From: Acinetobacter schindleri CIP 107287
Lineage (GTDB): Bacteria; Pseudomonadota; Gammaproteobacteria; Pseudomonadales; Moraxellaceae
NCBI RefSeq assembly: GCF_000368625.1
Contig: NZ_KB849580.1
Location: 124,001-188,000, forward strand
Reading direction: 5' to 3'
Length of the DNA stretch: 64,000 nt
Position 1 is the stretch's first letter. Every line of letters starts with the position of its first letter. The notes below the pieces were generated by a model. It did not search any database. It was given only the letters and a program-made list of their open reading frames with translations, and was not told where the DNA came from. Both the position numbers and the translations under genes were made by a program. This document shows positions 30,099 to 40,501 of this stretch, piece by piece.

Positions 30099-30917
30099 TT
30101 AGTTAAAAGGATCACTTATCTCTTGTTCTTCAGCACGTGGCGTTGACGGTACAGTGCTTTCAGACTTCTGCACATCTACCACATTTCCCGATGGATCACG
30201 ACGAACAATGGTTGTACTGGTGGTACTTGGCGTATTTGATGAGGGCTGGCTCTGCGGCTTAGGAACTACTATTTCCTCTATTTTTGGTAGAGGCACATTT
30301 TTTAATCGTACTTGATAGAGTTTCTGGTTAGACGTCAGCTCATCAGAACCTAAGTTATTCACATAAGGTTGATAATCCTGAATTTGCTGCACAGCTGGTT
30401 TGACTGATTTTGGCAAGTCCATATTCAGTTGATCCAGTGCCTGCTTTGCTTGATTGGCTGATTTATAAGCACCATAGAGTAAAACATATTGCTCAGGCAT
30501 ATTTTCGCCTGACAGACGTAAGTAGATGAAATTATTACGATCTATCTGTTTTCTTAAGAAGTTTTTAATAATAATTTCATCAGAGACCCGAAATAGCTCA
30601 ATCGCATACTGATTTTTAAATTGAGTAACATATTTGGTACCACGAAACTCGGCTTCATGGTTTGCATTTACAATGGTGCGTGTGGTCATATCCAGCGGAT
30701 GAACTTCCTCATTTAATGCACCAAGATGGGTCATTGAAGCAACTTTTTCTGGTTGAATCAGTAGTTCAACCTCTGTTTCAGGCTTTTTCTCTACAGGAGT
30801 GACCTGATCCTTATCTGTAATTGCCCAAAAAATGAGCGCAACAAAAAGACAGCCTACCGCAGTCACCAGCCAAAAATAATGCTGAATCTTTTGCCATGGC
30901 GTATGGAGTGCTGTCAT
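30099..30917 (-). CDS. SPOR-domain-like membrane protein
   Basis: A 272-residue bitopic protein. A membrane segment (about 14-31, FWLVTAVGCLFVALIFWA) is followed by a periplasmic part with a SPOR-like fold at about 98-165: YAIELFRVSDEIIIKNFL, then YVLLYGAYKSANQAKQALDQL. The C-terminal tail is low-complexity Ser/Thr/Pro. SPOR domains bind denuded peptidoglycan at division septa. It sits after aroB, the same position as DamX in E. coli, which supports a division-linked role. The SPOR match is weaker than for classic DamX. Confidence 0.8.
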   Translation of the reverse strand: MTALHTPWQKIQHYFWLVTAVGCLFVALIFWAITDKDQVTPVEKKPETEVELLIQPEKVASMTHLGALNEEVHPLDMTTRTIVNANHEAEFRGTKYVTQFKNQYAIELFRVSDEIIIKNFLRKQIDRNNFIYLRLSGENMPEQYVLLYGAYKSANQAKQALDQLNMDLPKSVKPAVQQIQDYQPYVNNLGSDELTSNQKLYQVRLKNVPLPKIEEIVVPKPQSQPSSNTPSTTSTTIVRRDPSGNVVDVQKSESTVPSTPRAEEQEISDPFN

Positions 30918-30930
30918 TTTCTAAAATTAC

Positions 30931-32010
30931 CTATGCCTGATTGACCAGAATGGCCTGCTTCATTAATTCTACATCAAAGTCTCGGGTGATAATCGCTTGT
31001 CCTAATTGTTCCAGCAATACCAGACGTAACTGTCCATTTAAGACTTTTTTGTCATGTGCCATATATCCCAGGAAATCATCCAGAGGAATTTTAGGGCAAA
31101 CAATCGGAAGTTTGGCACGAGAAATGATTTTTTTTGTACGCGCGAGATCTGCTTCGGAAATCCAGCCCATACGCTGTGATAAATCAGCGGCCATGACCAT
31201 ACCGGTTGCTACCGCTTCACCATGCAGCCATTCACCATAGCCCAGATAAGACTCGATGGCATGACCAAAGGTATGACCGAGGTTGAGTAAAGCACGCTCA
31301 CCTTGCTCTTTTTCATCATTCGCCACGATACGGGCTTTATGCGCGCAGGAACGATAAACAGCTTCAGCCAGCAACTGCTCATCACGAGCAATCAGACCTT
31401 CCATATTGGCTTCCAGCCAAACCAGGAAGTCCTCATCACCGAGTAATGCATATTTAATGACTTCAGCAAGACCTGCTGATAATTCACGATCTGGCAAGGT
31501 TGATAACTGGGACATATCCGCCAGCACGACTTGTGGCTGCTGGAAGGCACCAATCATGTTTTTACCAAGTGAATGGTTGATCCCGGTCTTACCACCGACA
31601 CTGGAATCCACCTGCGAAAGCAAAGTTGTTGGCACTTGAATAAAGTACACACCACGCTGGAAACAGGCTGAAGCAAAACCGGCCATATCACCAATCACGC
31701 CACCACCCAACGCCAATACCGTACAATCCCGGTTAAACCCCGCTTCAAGCAATGCATCAAAAATCAGGTTTAAATGCTGGATATCCTTAAATTTCTCGCC
31801 ATCAGGCAAAATACAGGTCGCTACCGTTTTGCCCAGTTTTTCCAAGGCTGTCTTATAATGTTCCAGATATAGTGGTGCCACCGTATCATTACTGACAATC
31901 ATCACCTGTTTACCATGAATATAAGGTTCTAACAGCTGCTGAGGATTTAAATCGCTACCAATAAAAATTGGGTAACGACGTTCACCGAGTTCGACATGTA
32001 AGGTTTGCAT
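30931..32010 (-). CDS. aroB: 3-dehydroquinate synthase
   Basis: AroB converts DAHP to 3-dehydroquinate, the second step of the shikimate pathway, using NAD and a metal. The 359-residue protein has the NAD-binding [16 protein letters not shown] (about 92-107), [21 protein letters not shown], and metal-ligand segments [12 protein letters not shown] and [13 protein letters not shown]. It lies 27 bp after aroK, the usual arrangement downstream of pilQ. Confidence 0.98.
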   Translation of the reverse strand: MQTLHVELGERRYPIFIGSDLNPQQLLEPYIHGKQVMIVSNDTVAPLYLEHYKTALEKLGKTVATCILPDGEKFKDIQHLNLIFDALLEAGFNRDCTVLALGGGVIGDMAGFASACFQRGVYFIQVPTTLLSQVDSSVGGKTGINHSLGKNMIGAFQQPQVVLADMSQLSTLPDRELSAGLAEVIKYALLGDEDFLVWLEANMEGLIARDEQLLAEAVYRSCAHKARIVANDEKEQGERALLNLGHTFGHAIESYLGYGEWLHGEAVATGMVMAADLSQRMGWISEADLARTKKIISRAKLPIVCPKIPLDDFLGYMAHDKKVLNGQLRLVLLEQLGQAIITRDFDVELMKQAILVNQA

Positions 32011-32037
32011 GATGGGGTAACCACTTTTTTACTGAGC

Positions 32038-32574
32038 TTATTTTTTCGGAAGGATGAGATGCAGAATACGCTGTGCCAGATCACGTGCAGCGCCCTGATT
32101 GGTCTCAATAATATGGTGTGCGACTTCCCGATACAGCGGATCCCGAATTGCCAGCAGATCTTTAAGTTTCTGTTCCGGATTTTCAACTTGTAACAAGGGA
32201 CGGTTTTTGTCGCGATAGGTTCGCTGGAGCTGGATTTCCACAGGAGTGTAGAGATAAACAACGATGCCTCGCTGTTTCAGATATTCACGGTTAGGCGCCT
32301 GAGTCACCGCACCACCACCTGTGGCCAAAACCAACTGTGGTCGTGAGGTTAACTCATCGATGACAACCGTTTCACGACTACGAAAGCCCTGCTCACCCTC
32401 TTTTTCAAAGATCCAGGGAATCGTTGCACCTGTTTTACGCTCAATTTCATGATCACTATCCAGAAATTCCCGTCCTAACAATTCTGCTAAATGCCGTCCT
32501 ACTGTCGTCTTTCCCGCCCCCATCGGCCCTACCAAATAGATATTTGGCAGGGATTCAAACTCTTTGCTTGGCAA
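32038..32574 (-). CDS. aroK: Shikimate kinase
   Basis: AroK phosphorylates shikimate with ATP. The 178-residue protein has the P-loop GPMGAGKTTVGR (about 16-27), DSDHEIERKTG with the substrate-binding Asp, the GFRSRET Arg segment and LATGGGAV (about 79-86). The start is TTG at 32574, preceded by AGGTGA; an in-frame stop lies four codons upstream and the next ATG is inside the P-loop. It lies 36 bp after pilQ and is probably co-transcribed with pilMNOPQ. Confidence 0.96.
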   Translation of the reverse strand: MPSKEFESLPNIYLVGPMGAGKTTVGRHLAELLGREFLDSDHEIERKTGATIPWIFEKEGEQGFRSRETVVIDELTSRPQLVLATGGGAVTQAPNREYLKQRGIVVYLYTPVEIQLQRTYRDKNRPLLQVENPEQKLKDLLAIRDPLYREVAHHIIETNQGAARDLAQRILHLILPKK

Positions 32575-32610
32575 GGAGTCACCTATTCATTTTGTTAATT
32601 TCAAAATATA

Positions 32611-34776
32611 TTAATGATTTCTTGAAACACTGTCATTAACAATTCGAGGTGTAACAAAAATCAAAAGCTCACGCTTATTGTCAGATTTAAGATCTCTACG
32701 AAATAAATGACCTAAATATGGAATATCTCCCAAGAAAGGTACTTTAGTTTGTCCATTCCGTGTTTCTTGCTCAAAAATCCCCCCCAAAACTACTGTTTCT
32801 CCATTATCAACCAGCACATTAGTGCTAATTTGATTTTTATTAATCGTTAATTGACCCGTTGGAGTCGGGTTTCCAGGAGTATCACTGGTAATATTGAGCA
32901 GCATCTGAACTTTACCGTCAGGTGTAATACTAGGAGTTACATCTAAGCTGAGGGTTGCATCAATAAATTCAGTAGTTGAAACTGCATTTGCACCACCCCC
33001 TTCTGAAGATTGATACGGAATTTGTGTACCTGATGAAACTTTAGCCGCCTGCTTATCTGCTGTTAAAACTTTAGGTGTTGAGATCACTTCACCATAACCA
33101 TCTGCTTGTAAAGCAGAAAGCTCCAGATCTAACATAAAGTCAGATAAGCTAATCAAGCCAAAAGCAATTCGACCAGCAGGGTTTGCAACACCCAAGTCAA
33201 CATTCAAATTATCTGGGCGTTGAATATCATAGGTATATCCACCTAAATCACTTTCTTGAGGATCACGCAAATCCCAAAGTGTAGTGTCACTTCCACCCAC
33301 TAATAGATTATTATTATTAGTAATGCCCTGAGAAAGAATTCCCCATTTCACCCCGATTTCTTTGGTGAATTCAGTCGATGCACGCACAATACGTGCTTCA
33401 ACCATGACCTGCTTTACCTGTACATCAAGCAGGTCAACCATATTACGGATTTTATCGATAAAAGGCTGAGTATCATTTACAATTAAAGTATTGGTACGTG
33501 CATCAATAGAAATAGAACCACGTGAACTCAGTAGACTCTCCTTATCATCTCCACTTGTACTGCCTGTATTAGAACCGGCACTTGAGGCCCCTTTATTCTG
33601 CGTGATGAGCTTTTCAATATCAGCCGCTTTGGCATAACTGAGTTGCATATACTCTGTCTGAATAGGAGCAAGCTTTACACTTTGTGCAAGTGCTTTAGCT
33701 TCTTCCTCTTCAGCTTTAATGAGCTCAGATACAGGCGCGATCCAGATTACATTCCCATTACGGCGCTTATCCAAATTCTTGGTTTTCAAAACAATATCTA
33801 AAGCCTGATCCCAAGGCACTTCCTTAAGACGTAAAGTAATATTGCCTTGTACGCTGTCTGCTGCAACCATATTAATGTCAGTAAAATCTGCTAGTAGCTG
33901 TAATACTCGGCGTACTTCAATATCCTGAAAATCTAAAGAAATTTTCTTACCAGTATAATGTTGAGCAGCTTTTGGACGTAATGGATTTTTCTCTTCTGGG
34001 CGCTTTAAACTAATTGTCAGTTTATTATCGGTTTGATAAGCCATGTATTCATAGCTATCTGAAGTTTGAATGGTAATCACTCCAGAGCCATTCTGGTTGA
34101 CTGCATCTACTGTCGAAACAGGTGTAGCAAAATCATTCACATTCAGACGACGCGTTAAATGAGTAGGAATCTTGGAGCCTAATGCTCGTACAATAACTTT
34201 GGTGCCTTGCTGTTGCACATCAACCGGTGTATTACCACTCGCCAGATCAATCACAACCTGACCTTCACCTTTCGCTCCGCGCTGGAACCCAATATTGGTA
34301 ATACCTTGAGTATTTTGTTGTAAGACTGGCTGTACAGGGATAACTGGATTGGTTGAATTGATTTTTAGAATAAAGGTATTGCCTTCAACACGCGTGGTAA
34401 ATGCACCCGCATCTGCCAGATTAACAGTTAAACGCGCACGCTGGGCATCTGAAGTCACATCTACAGAACTTGCTTCTTTCGTTGCAACAGCAATACTGCT
34501 TTGTTTTAAATTCTGCTGTGCTTTATCAAAATCCAGAATCAGACGTGATGGTGATTCTAATTGATAAGCTTGTGGTTGAGGCGGCAAGCCATTAAACATA
34601 ACGCGAATTTCAGTACCTTGTCCTGGAACCTGCATTGGTACCACATTGGTCATCGAAACCTGTGCACTTGCCGCCTGCATTACAGCAATGGCAACTGCCC
34701 CCATTGAAAACTGACGAAACACATGATTCATTGTATTAGCATCCCCAAAAATAAATTCTTTAAAACTTTTATTCAT
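32611..34776 (-). CDS. pilQ: Type IV pilus secretin PilQ
   Basis: PilQ forms the outer-membrane channel for the pilus and, in competent bacteria, for DNA entry. The 721-residue protein has a signal peptide ending near ASAQ, two AMIN-type peptidoglycan-binding domains (about 35-290), an STN/N0 domain (KKISLDFQDIEVRRVLQLLA), secretin N domains, and the C-terminal secretin core with GTQIPYQSSEG and VPFLGDIPYLGHLFR. ATG 34776 has GGGA six bases upstream. The longer start at 34809 lies inside pilP. Confidence 0.96.
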   Translation of the reverse strand: MNKSFKEFIFGDANTMNHVFRQFSMGAVAIAVMQAASAQVSMTNVVPMQVPGQGTEIRVMFNGLPPQPQAYQLESPSRLILDFDKAQQNLKQSSIAVATKEASSVDVTSDAQRARLTVNLADAGAFTTRVEGNTFILKINSTNPVIPVQPVLQQNTQGITNIGFQRGAKGEGQVVIDLASGNTPVDVQQQGTKVIVRALGSKIPTHLTRRLNVNDFATPVSTVDAVNQNGSGVITIQTSDSYEYMAYQTDNKLTISLKRPEEKNPLRPKAAQHYTGKKISLDFQDIEVRRVLQLLADFTDINMVAADSVQGNITLRLKEVPWDQALDIVLKTKNLDKRRNGNVIWIAPVSELIKAEEEEAKALAQSVKLAPIQTEYMQLSYAKAADIEKLITQNKGASSAGSNTGSTSGDDKESLLSSRGSISIDARTNTLIVNDTQPFIDKIRNMVDLLDVQVKQVMVEARIVRASTEFTKEIGVKWGILSQGITNNNNLLVGGSDTTLWDLRDPQESDLGGYTYDIQRPDNLNVDLGVANPAGRIAFGLISLSDFMLDLELSALQADGYGEVISTPKVLTADKQAAKVSSGTQIPYQSSEGGGANAVSTTEFIDATLSLDVTPSITPDGKVQMLLNITSDTPGNPTPTGQLTINKNQISTNVLVDNGETVVLGGIFEQETRNGQTKVPFLGDIPYLGHLFRRDLKSDNKRELLIFVTPRIVNDSVSRNH

Positions 34777-34792
34777 TGTTATTCCCTTTAAC

Positions 34793-35320
34793 TTATGGCG
34801 CAGGCCCAATTAGGACCATACTGCGAGGGCGTTCCACATAGCCATCGCGTCCATCTGGAATAATCTCGATCAGATCAATTTGTGTCGGTGTGATATGGAT
34901 CACCCGACCATGATTAAGTCCCATATAACTACCGCGCTGTACACGTTCAATTTCCCCATCTGGCGTATTAATTAAAGCCATAATCTGTCCAGCCTGATTT
35001 TTGAGACTTCCTTTCATGGTCAAAGTTTCAAGCGGATAACTTTCTAAGGGTTGCAATTGACGTGATAGGTTTGGATAAACCCGTTTCCCTGCCATAATCT
35101 TCAGTTCTGCTGCCAATGAACTTGGCAAGAAAGGACTTTTTAGCTGATGTGCTGCATAACTAAAAGTTTCAACCGGAGCAAAATCGGGTGCTGGCTCAAT
35201 GGGCAATGCTGGTTGATTGCGGATATTGGCCATTTCCTGATTGACCACATCAATACGTGATTCACAACCTGCCAAGATTAATCCGGCAGTAAGTGCTGAA
35301 GCAATTTTGATCATCTTCAT
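34793..35320 (-). CDS. pilP: Type IV pilus lipoprotein PilP
   Basis: A 175-residue inner-membrane lipoprotein with lipobox LAGC (Cys19 region), a disordered linker and the C-terminal HR domain with YMGLNHGRVIHITPTQIDLIE. PilP links the PilNO dimer to the PilQ secretin. Its start abuts the pilO stop and pilQ begins 16 bp after it ends. Confidence 0.95.
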   Translation of the reverse strand: MKMIKIASALTAGLILAGCESRIDVVNQEMANIRNQPALPIEPAPDFAPVETFSYAAHQLKSPFLPSSLAAELKIMAGKRVYPNLSRQLQPLESYPLETLTMKGSLKNQAGQIMALINTPDGEIERVQRGSYMGLNHGRVIHITPTQIDLIEIIPDGRDGYVERPRSMVLIGPAP

Positions 35321-36036
35321 TACTGTGCCCCCTGACTATTCGCAGCTGTTGTATCTGCCGATGCTGAGTTGGCACTACCGACATAACGATAGGTTTTTGC
35401 CTTCAAGGTATAATCTACAACCGGGATATCTGTTTTCTTCTCTTTATTTTCAGTACCCGTAATCGTAAAGTCGTGTAGCGTCACGATACGAGACAATCCT
35501 GCAATACCGCTGACAAATGAACCAAAGGCATGATAATCACCCGTTGCTTCAATAGAAATTGGCTGTTCAATAAAGAACTCTTGCTTTACTTCAGGTTCAA
35601 GACGGATATTCTTAAACTTCAGTCCGGCATTGACACCACTCAAGTTAATATCTTCAACCAGGCCTGGGATTTCAGTTTCCTTTGGTAACTGTTCAAGCTG
35701 CTGGTTAAAGCTTGCTTCCATATCCTGAAGTTGCTGTTGGTATTGTTGCAAATTACGCAGTTTGGAATCTTTCTCACGAAATTCATTTAATAGATTCTGT
35801 TCTTGTGCATTGGCCTGAGTAATTGATTCAATCTTGCCTCGAATCAGACCGAAATAAGCCAGCATCAAAACCAGGAAAACAATAAATACCCAGCAGGTAA
35901 TCTTTACAGCCAGTGGCCAGCTACCATAGTTATTTGGATCGAGGGTATTAAATTGCTGAAAAAACTTTTCTACCGTCATTTTATTTTTTGGTACAACAAC
36001 AGCTTCCTGACCTAATTCATCAAATTGTTCGCTCAT
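35320..36036 (-). CDS. pilO: Type IV pilus assembly protein PilO
   Basis: A 238-residue bitopic protein with an N-terminal cytoplasmic segment, a membrane helix (about 46-66, VKITCWVFIVFLVLMLAYFG), a coiled coil (about 72-112) and a ferredoxin-like periplasmic domain. PilO pairs with PilN to form the alignment subcomplex spanning inner membrane and periplasm. Its start overlaps the pilN stop by 4 bp. Confidence 0.95.
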   Translation of the reverse strand: MSEQFDELGQEAVVVPKNKMTVEKFFQQFNTLDPNNYGSWPLAVKITCWVFIVFLVLMLAYFGLIRGKIESITQANAQEQNLLNEFREKDSKLRNLQQYQQQLQDMEASFNQQLEQLPKETEIPGLVEDINLSGVNAGLKFKNIRLEPEVKQEFFIEQPISIEATGDYHAFGSFVSGIAGLSRIVTLHDFTITGTENKEKKTDIPVVDYTLKAKTYRYVGSANSASADTTAANSQGAQ

Positions 36037-36674
36037 GATGTCGCCCCTCCTATTGCTGCAGCCGCTTGCGGCTGTTGTTCTGAAAGCACCGGTTGAGCAA
36101 TCTGGTCTAGATCCACTGTCACTGTAAATGTGCCATAAGATTCTTCAACACGTGGAATAATAGAGCTTGGCGCCTTGTCCTTGTTCTCTTCCGCCACCAG
36201 GAATGCATTCATGAAAGCATTACGGTACCAGGTAGAAGCTTCGAGATTACGCAATAATTCTGCAACCGTATTTGGACTTGCTGCTTTCCCTTCAATGGTG
36301 AACTTATCACCGACACGGTCAAATTTGGTGATATACATATCACTTGGTGTCACACGTACAATCTCGTCAATAAGATGTACGGCAATTGGACGCTGGGTTT
36401 GTAAACCTTGAATCAGTTTCATGCGTTCCACAATCGCATTACGCTGTTCCTGTAAACCTTCCAGAGATTTTAGCTGTACATCCAGATTCTGATTGGTACT
36501 GATGATGAGTTGGTTGGCTTGTTCTTGATCCTGTAATTTTTGATCATAGTAGAACCAGCTTCCTCCAGCTGCTGTTACCCCTAGCAACAAGGCCCCGACG
36601 CAATATGCGACAAATTCGTTATTTCTTTTTATCCTGAGCTCATCACGCCAAGGAAGTAAGTTAATTTTTGCCAT
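36033..36674 (-). CDS. pilN: Type IV pilus assembly protein PilN
   Basis: A 213-residue bitopic protein. The N-terminal cytoplasmic motif AKINLLPWRDELR (2-14) is the PilM-binding peptide. A membrane helix follows (about 25-43), then a coiled coil and a Fimbrial-PilN ferredoxin-like domain. Its start abuts the pilM stop. Confidence 0.96.
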   Translation of the reverse strand: MAKINLLPWRDELRIKRNNEFVAYCVGALLLGVTAAGGSWFYYDQKLQDQEQANQLIISTNQNLDVQLKSLEGLQEQRNAIVERMKLIQGLQTQRPIAVHLIDEIVRVTPSDMYITKFDRVGDKFTIEGKAASPNTVAELLRNLEASTWYRNAFMNAFLVAEENKDKAPSSIIPRVEESYGTFTVTVDLDQIAQPVLSEQQPQAAAAIGGATS

Positions 36675-37732
36675 TAATCAAAACTCCTCAATGCCAAACC
36701 ACATGCAACCATGAGTGAGGACGCGTCATTTTCAATTTTTTTAATATCAATTTGAGGAGAAAAGCCCATTTGTAAAAATGGATTCGCGATCGTGACACGG
36801 TAACCAAGCTTTTGCTGTAATAATTTTGCCAGACCCGGAATATTGGCATTCCCCCCTGCCAACAGGATATGGTCAATTTCATTAAACTGAGAAGATGAAA
36901 AGAAAAACTGCAATGAACGAGCCGCCTGTTGTACCACAGCATCCAAGAATGGTTCCAAGACTTCAATATCATAGTCATCTGGCAATGCACGTGTTTTCTT
37001 GGCACGTCCCGCTTCTTCAAAAGACAGACCATAACGATTCTGGATTTCCTGAGTCAGCTGTTTTCCCCCAAACACCTGCTCACGGGTATAAATAATCTTG
37101 TTGTTCCGCATGACTGATAGAGTTGTCATGCTATGACCAATATCCAGAATACCAACAGTATTTACGCCCATTGGTAAAGTATCAGCAAACACCCTGAAAG
37201 CATTTTCCAATGCAAAGCTTTCTACATCTGCAATCTTGGGTGTGATCCCCGCGATTTGCAGTACTTCAGAACGGGCTTCGACATTTTCAATACGGGTTGC
37301 GACCAACAGAACATTGACACGATTTGGATTAGACAATCGATCAGGCAAGACTTCAAAGTCAATGCTGGCTTCATCGAGCGGGAATGGAATGTATTGTTCG
37401 GCATCTTCACGAATTTGAACTTCCCGTTCATCACTTGTCATATCTGCATCCATTTCGATCGTTTTGGTGATCGCCATAGACGTAGGAATCGCAAATGCAG
37501 CCTGGTTAGATTGGGTATTGGCCAAGTTAATAGCACGAGCCAAAGCATCACCGACGGCTTCTGGATTTAAGATGTTTTTTTCAACAACACTACCTTCTGG
37601 TAATGGGACTAAAGCATAGCTTTCTACCCAGTACCGTCCGCTTTTCATAGAGAGTTCCAAAACTTTAACAGAAGTCGAGCTGATGTCGACGCCTATTAAC
37701 CCCTTGTTTGGCTTACGATATAACCTGCGCAC
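36674..37732 (-). CDS. pilM: Type IV pilus assembly protein PilM
   Basis: A 352-residue cytoplasmic actin/FtsA-like ATP-binding protein. It starts with the nucleotide-binding KGLIGVDISSTSVKVLEL (9-26) and has GILDIGHSMTTLSV and LLAGGNANIPGL as further actin-fold motifs. PilM binds the N-terminus of PilN. It heads the pilMNOPQ-aroKB operon. Confidence 0.96.
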   Translation of the reverse strand: MRRLYRKPNKGLIGVDISSTSVKVLELSMKSGRYWVESYALVPLPEGSVVEKNILNPEAVGDALARAINLANTQSNQAAFAIPTSMAITKTIEMDADMTSDEREVQIREDAEQYIPFPLDEASIDFEVLPDRLSNPNRVNVLLVATRIENVEARSEVLQIAGITPKIADVESFALENAFRVFADTLPMGVNTVGILDIGHSMTTLSVMRNNKIIYTREQVFGGKQLTQEIQNRYGLSFEEAGRAKKTRALPDDYDIEVLEPFLDAVVQQAARSLQFFFSSSQFNEIDHILLAGGNANIPGLAKLLQQKLGYRVTIANPFLQMGFSPQIDIKKIENDASSLMVACGLALRSFD

Positions 37733-37901
37733 AATATCATTCCTATTATTTTTTTATCCCCAAAAATAAAGTAGCCTACTAGGTATAATCGGTCTAATAA
37801 TTTTATCTAGATACAATAAGTCATCTAACATTATGTATATCTAAAGGATATACTGACCGCTCACTTAGTTTGCCATTAGCTCTTATTAAAACTTACTTGT
37901 T
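37733..37901. promoter_or_regulatory. Divergent promoter region between pilM and mrcA
   Basis: 169 bp of AT-rich DNA between the divergent starts of pilM and the PBP1a gene. It must hold both promoters. I could not choose specific hexamers with confidence. Confidence 0.5.
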
Positions 37902-40430
37902 ATGAAAAAGCTATCCAGTTCAGGCCTTGTTCATCCATTTTTTTTGATCATTATCATAATTATGATCTCAATTCCGATGGGCTTTTATGGCATGTACCTT
38001 TATATTGCCCCATCTTTGCCTGAAATGTCTATCCTTAAAAAGGCACCTTTACTTAAGCCTTTACAAGTATTTAGTTCCGATCAAGAATTGATTGCAGAAT
38101 ATGGCGGCAAACTTTCTGTGCCTGTGGAATATGATCAGATTCCACCAGAATTTATTCATGCCTTCCTCGCTGCAGAAGATTCCAGCTTTTTCGAACATAG
38201 TGGCATCAGTTTTAAAGGCTTGGGCCGGGCATTAAGTGAAAGCGTCACTGGTTCCGATGTACAGACCGGTGGTTCGACCATCACTATGCAGGTGGCAAAA
38301 AACTATTATCTCAGTCCAGAACGAACACTGAAGCGCAAACTGACTGAAATTTTCCTGGCACGTAAAATTGAGCAAAACCTGACTAAAGAAGAAATTTTAA
38401 CCCTCTATGTCAATAAAATTTTCTTGGGTAAAAATGCTTATGGCATCGCAGCAGCGGCTAAAATCTATTACAACAAAAGCCTGGAAGAACTTTCTCTTGC
38501 CCAGATGGCGATGATTGCCGGTTTGCCGAAAGCCCCTTCCAAGTACAATCCGGTCGCCAATCCCAAACGTGCACTTGAACGTCGCAACTGGATTCTAGGA
38601 CGTATGCTGCAGCTTGGTTATCTGAATCAGACACAGTATCAGCAAGCGATTGCGGAACCAATCAATCTGGATATGCCGGATCGTAGCACTCGCAATAAGT
38701 TTCCCTATGTCGGAGAGATGGTTCGCTCTGAACTGATCCAGAATTTTGGTGCACAGGCCATCGATTCTGGCTATAAAGTCTATACCACGATTAATAGTCA
38801 ACGTCAGGCGTATGCTGAGCAATCCGTACAAGAAGGCCTTGAAGCTTATGACCGACGTCATGGCTGGCGCGGTGCTGAAGCAAATGATCAACCCTTAAAA
38901 AAATTCCAGCCTTTTGCCAATACCTACCCTGCTCAAGTCACTAAAATCAACCAAAATAGTTTTGAAGCCTTAATGCAGGATGGAACCACCGTCACCGTTC
39001 CCTGGTCAGGAATGTCATGGGCGCGCCGCTACCGAAACGCCAATAGTGTTGGCGCTGCACCCAAGCGTGCGGCAGATATTGTTAAACTGAAAGATATTGT
39101 CCGTTTACGTCCTAATGCACAAAAAACTTCCTGGGCACTGGTACAGATTCCTAAAGTCCAAGGTCAGCTGATTGCCATCAATCCAAATAATGGTGCCATT
39201 GAAGCAGTGGTGGGTGGCTATAATTTTTATCAATCGACTTTTAACCGTGCTATTCAAGGCTGGCGTCAGCCGGGTTCGACCATCAAGCCTTTTGTTTATG
39301 CACTGGCATTAGAACGCGGCATGAGTCCGCATACTATGGTCAATGATGCGCCTATTACGATTGGTAAATGGACTCCTCGAAACTCAGATGGTCGTTATCT
39401 GGGCATGATTCCTTTACGTCGTGCCTTATACCTTTCACGTAATACCGTTTCTGTGCGCCTGCTACAAACGGTGGGGATTGAGCGCACCCGACAATTATTA
39501 ATGGATTTTGGCCTAGAAGACAAACAGATTCCACGCAACTACACCATTGCTCTTGGTACGCCGCAAGTACTGCCTATTCAGATGGCAACCGGTTATGCCA
39601 CCTTCGCCAATGGTGGTTACCGTATCCAGCCGCATTTCATCAGCCGTATTGAAGATGCTTATGGTAAGACGATTTTTGAAGCAAAACCTGAATATGCCTG
39701 CATTTCCTGTATTAATCAGGAAGAACAAACGATTGCATCTGCTGACGTGGTGACGCCAGATGATGAAGTGATCGAAATGAATAACCGCTCACTGGAAACC
39801 AAAGCAGTAGCACCGAAAGTTTCGGCTGAACATAGCAATTACCGTCAGGCACAGCGTATTCTTAAATCCAGCTCTGCTTACGAAATGGCTAATATTTTAC
39901 GTGATGTAATCCAGCACGGTACTGGCCGTGCAGCTTTACGCATTGGGCGTAGTGACCTAGGGGGTAAGACAGGTACCACTAACGATGCCAAGGATGCCTG
40001 GTTTGCCGGCTTTAATGGTAAGCTGGTAACAGTAGCCTGGGTCGGCTTTGACCAGCCAACAACTTTAGGTCGCCGTGAGTATGGCGGTGTAGCTGCCCTG
40101 CCAATCTGGACCGACTTTATGGCCAATGCGCTAAAAGGTACACCAGAATCCTGGGTGCGTCTGGATCGTAAAGCCAAAGCCCCAGTTAATCGTACTAAAG
40201 TCATCAATCAGGATTTAGAAGAAGTACAGGAAGACCGCTCTTCTCCGCCAATGGCCACCCCACTGTATCGTCCAGCCCCAGTCGTTATACCTAGACGTGA
40301 GCAAAATGATTTTGAAGATCTACCGGGTGAAGAATTGACTGTACCTGGTGAAACACCAGCAACGCAGGAACAACCATTGCAGCCAAAGAAAACGGATTCT
40401 CTTGATACTCTGATTGAACAGGTTCAGTAA
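37902..40430 (+). CDS. mrcA: Penicillin-binding protein 1A
   Basis: A class A PBP of 842 residues that polymerises glycan strands and cross-links peptides. It has an N-terminal membrane anchor (about 12-34) and a GT51 transglycosylase domain with AAEDSSFFEHSGIS (about 88-101) and GGSTITMQVAKNYYL. An OB-like insert is followed by the transpeptidase with the active-site STIK (GSTIKPF), SRN (LSRNTVS) and KTGTT. The C-terminal tail is Pro/Glu-rich. It is divergent from pilM, the same arrangement as ponA and pilM in Pseudomonas. Confidence 0.97.
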   Translation: MKKLSSSGLVHPFFLIIIIIMISIPMGFYGMYLYIAPSLPEMSILKKAPLLKPLQVFSSDQELIAEYGGKLSVPVEYDQIPPEFIHAFLAAEDSSFFEHSGISFKGLGRALSESVTGSDVQTGGSTITMQVAKNYYLSPERTLKRKLTEIFLARKIEQNLTKEEILTLYVNKIFLGKNAYGIAAAAKIYYNKSLEELSLAQMAMIAGLPKAPSKYNPVANPKRALERRNWILGRMLQLGYLNQTQYQQAIAEPINLDMPDRSTRNKFPYVGEMVRSELIQNFGAQAIDSGYKVYTTINSQRQAYAEQSVQEGLEAYDRRHGWRGAEANDQPLKKFQPFANTYPAQVTKINQNSFEALMQDGTTVTVPWSGMSWARRYRNANSVGAAPKRAADIVKLKDIVRLRPNAQKTSWALVQIPKVQGQLIAINPNNGAIEAVVGGYNFYQSTFNRAIQGWRQPGSTIKPFVYALALERGMSPHTMVNDAPITIGKWTPRNSDGRYLGMIPLRRALYLSRNTVSVRLLQTVGIERTRQLLMDFGLEDKQIPRNYTIALGTPQVLPIQMATGYATFANGGYRIQPHFISRIEDAYGKTIFEAKPEYACISCINQEEQTIASADVVTPDDEVIEMNNRSLETKAVAPKVSAEHSNYRQAQRILKSSSAYEMANILRDVIQHGTGRAALRIGRSDLGGKTGTTNDAKDAWFAGFNGKLVTVAWVGFDQPTTLGRREYGGVAALPIWTDFMANALKGTPESWVRLDRKAKAPVNRTKVINQDLEEVQEDRSSPPMATPLYRPAPVVIPRREQNDFEDLPGEELTVPGETPATQEQPLQPKKTDSLDTLIEQVQ

Positions 40431-40453
40431 CTTTCCCGATTAAGCAGTCAAAT

Positions 40454-40479
40454 ATAAAGCCCTCAATTGAGGGCTTTAT
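40454..40479. terminator. Bidirectional terminator between mrcA and rlmA
   Basis: Palindromic stem ATAAAGCCCTCAA/TTGAGGGCTTTAT between two convergent genes. Confidence 0.8.
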
Positions 40480-40501
40480 ATTGTTTAGATAATAATCAGT
40501 A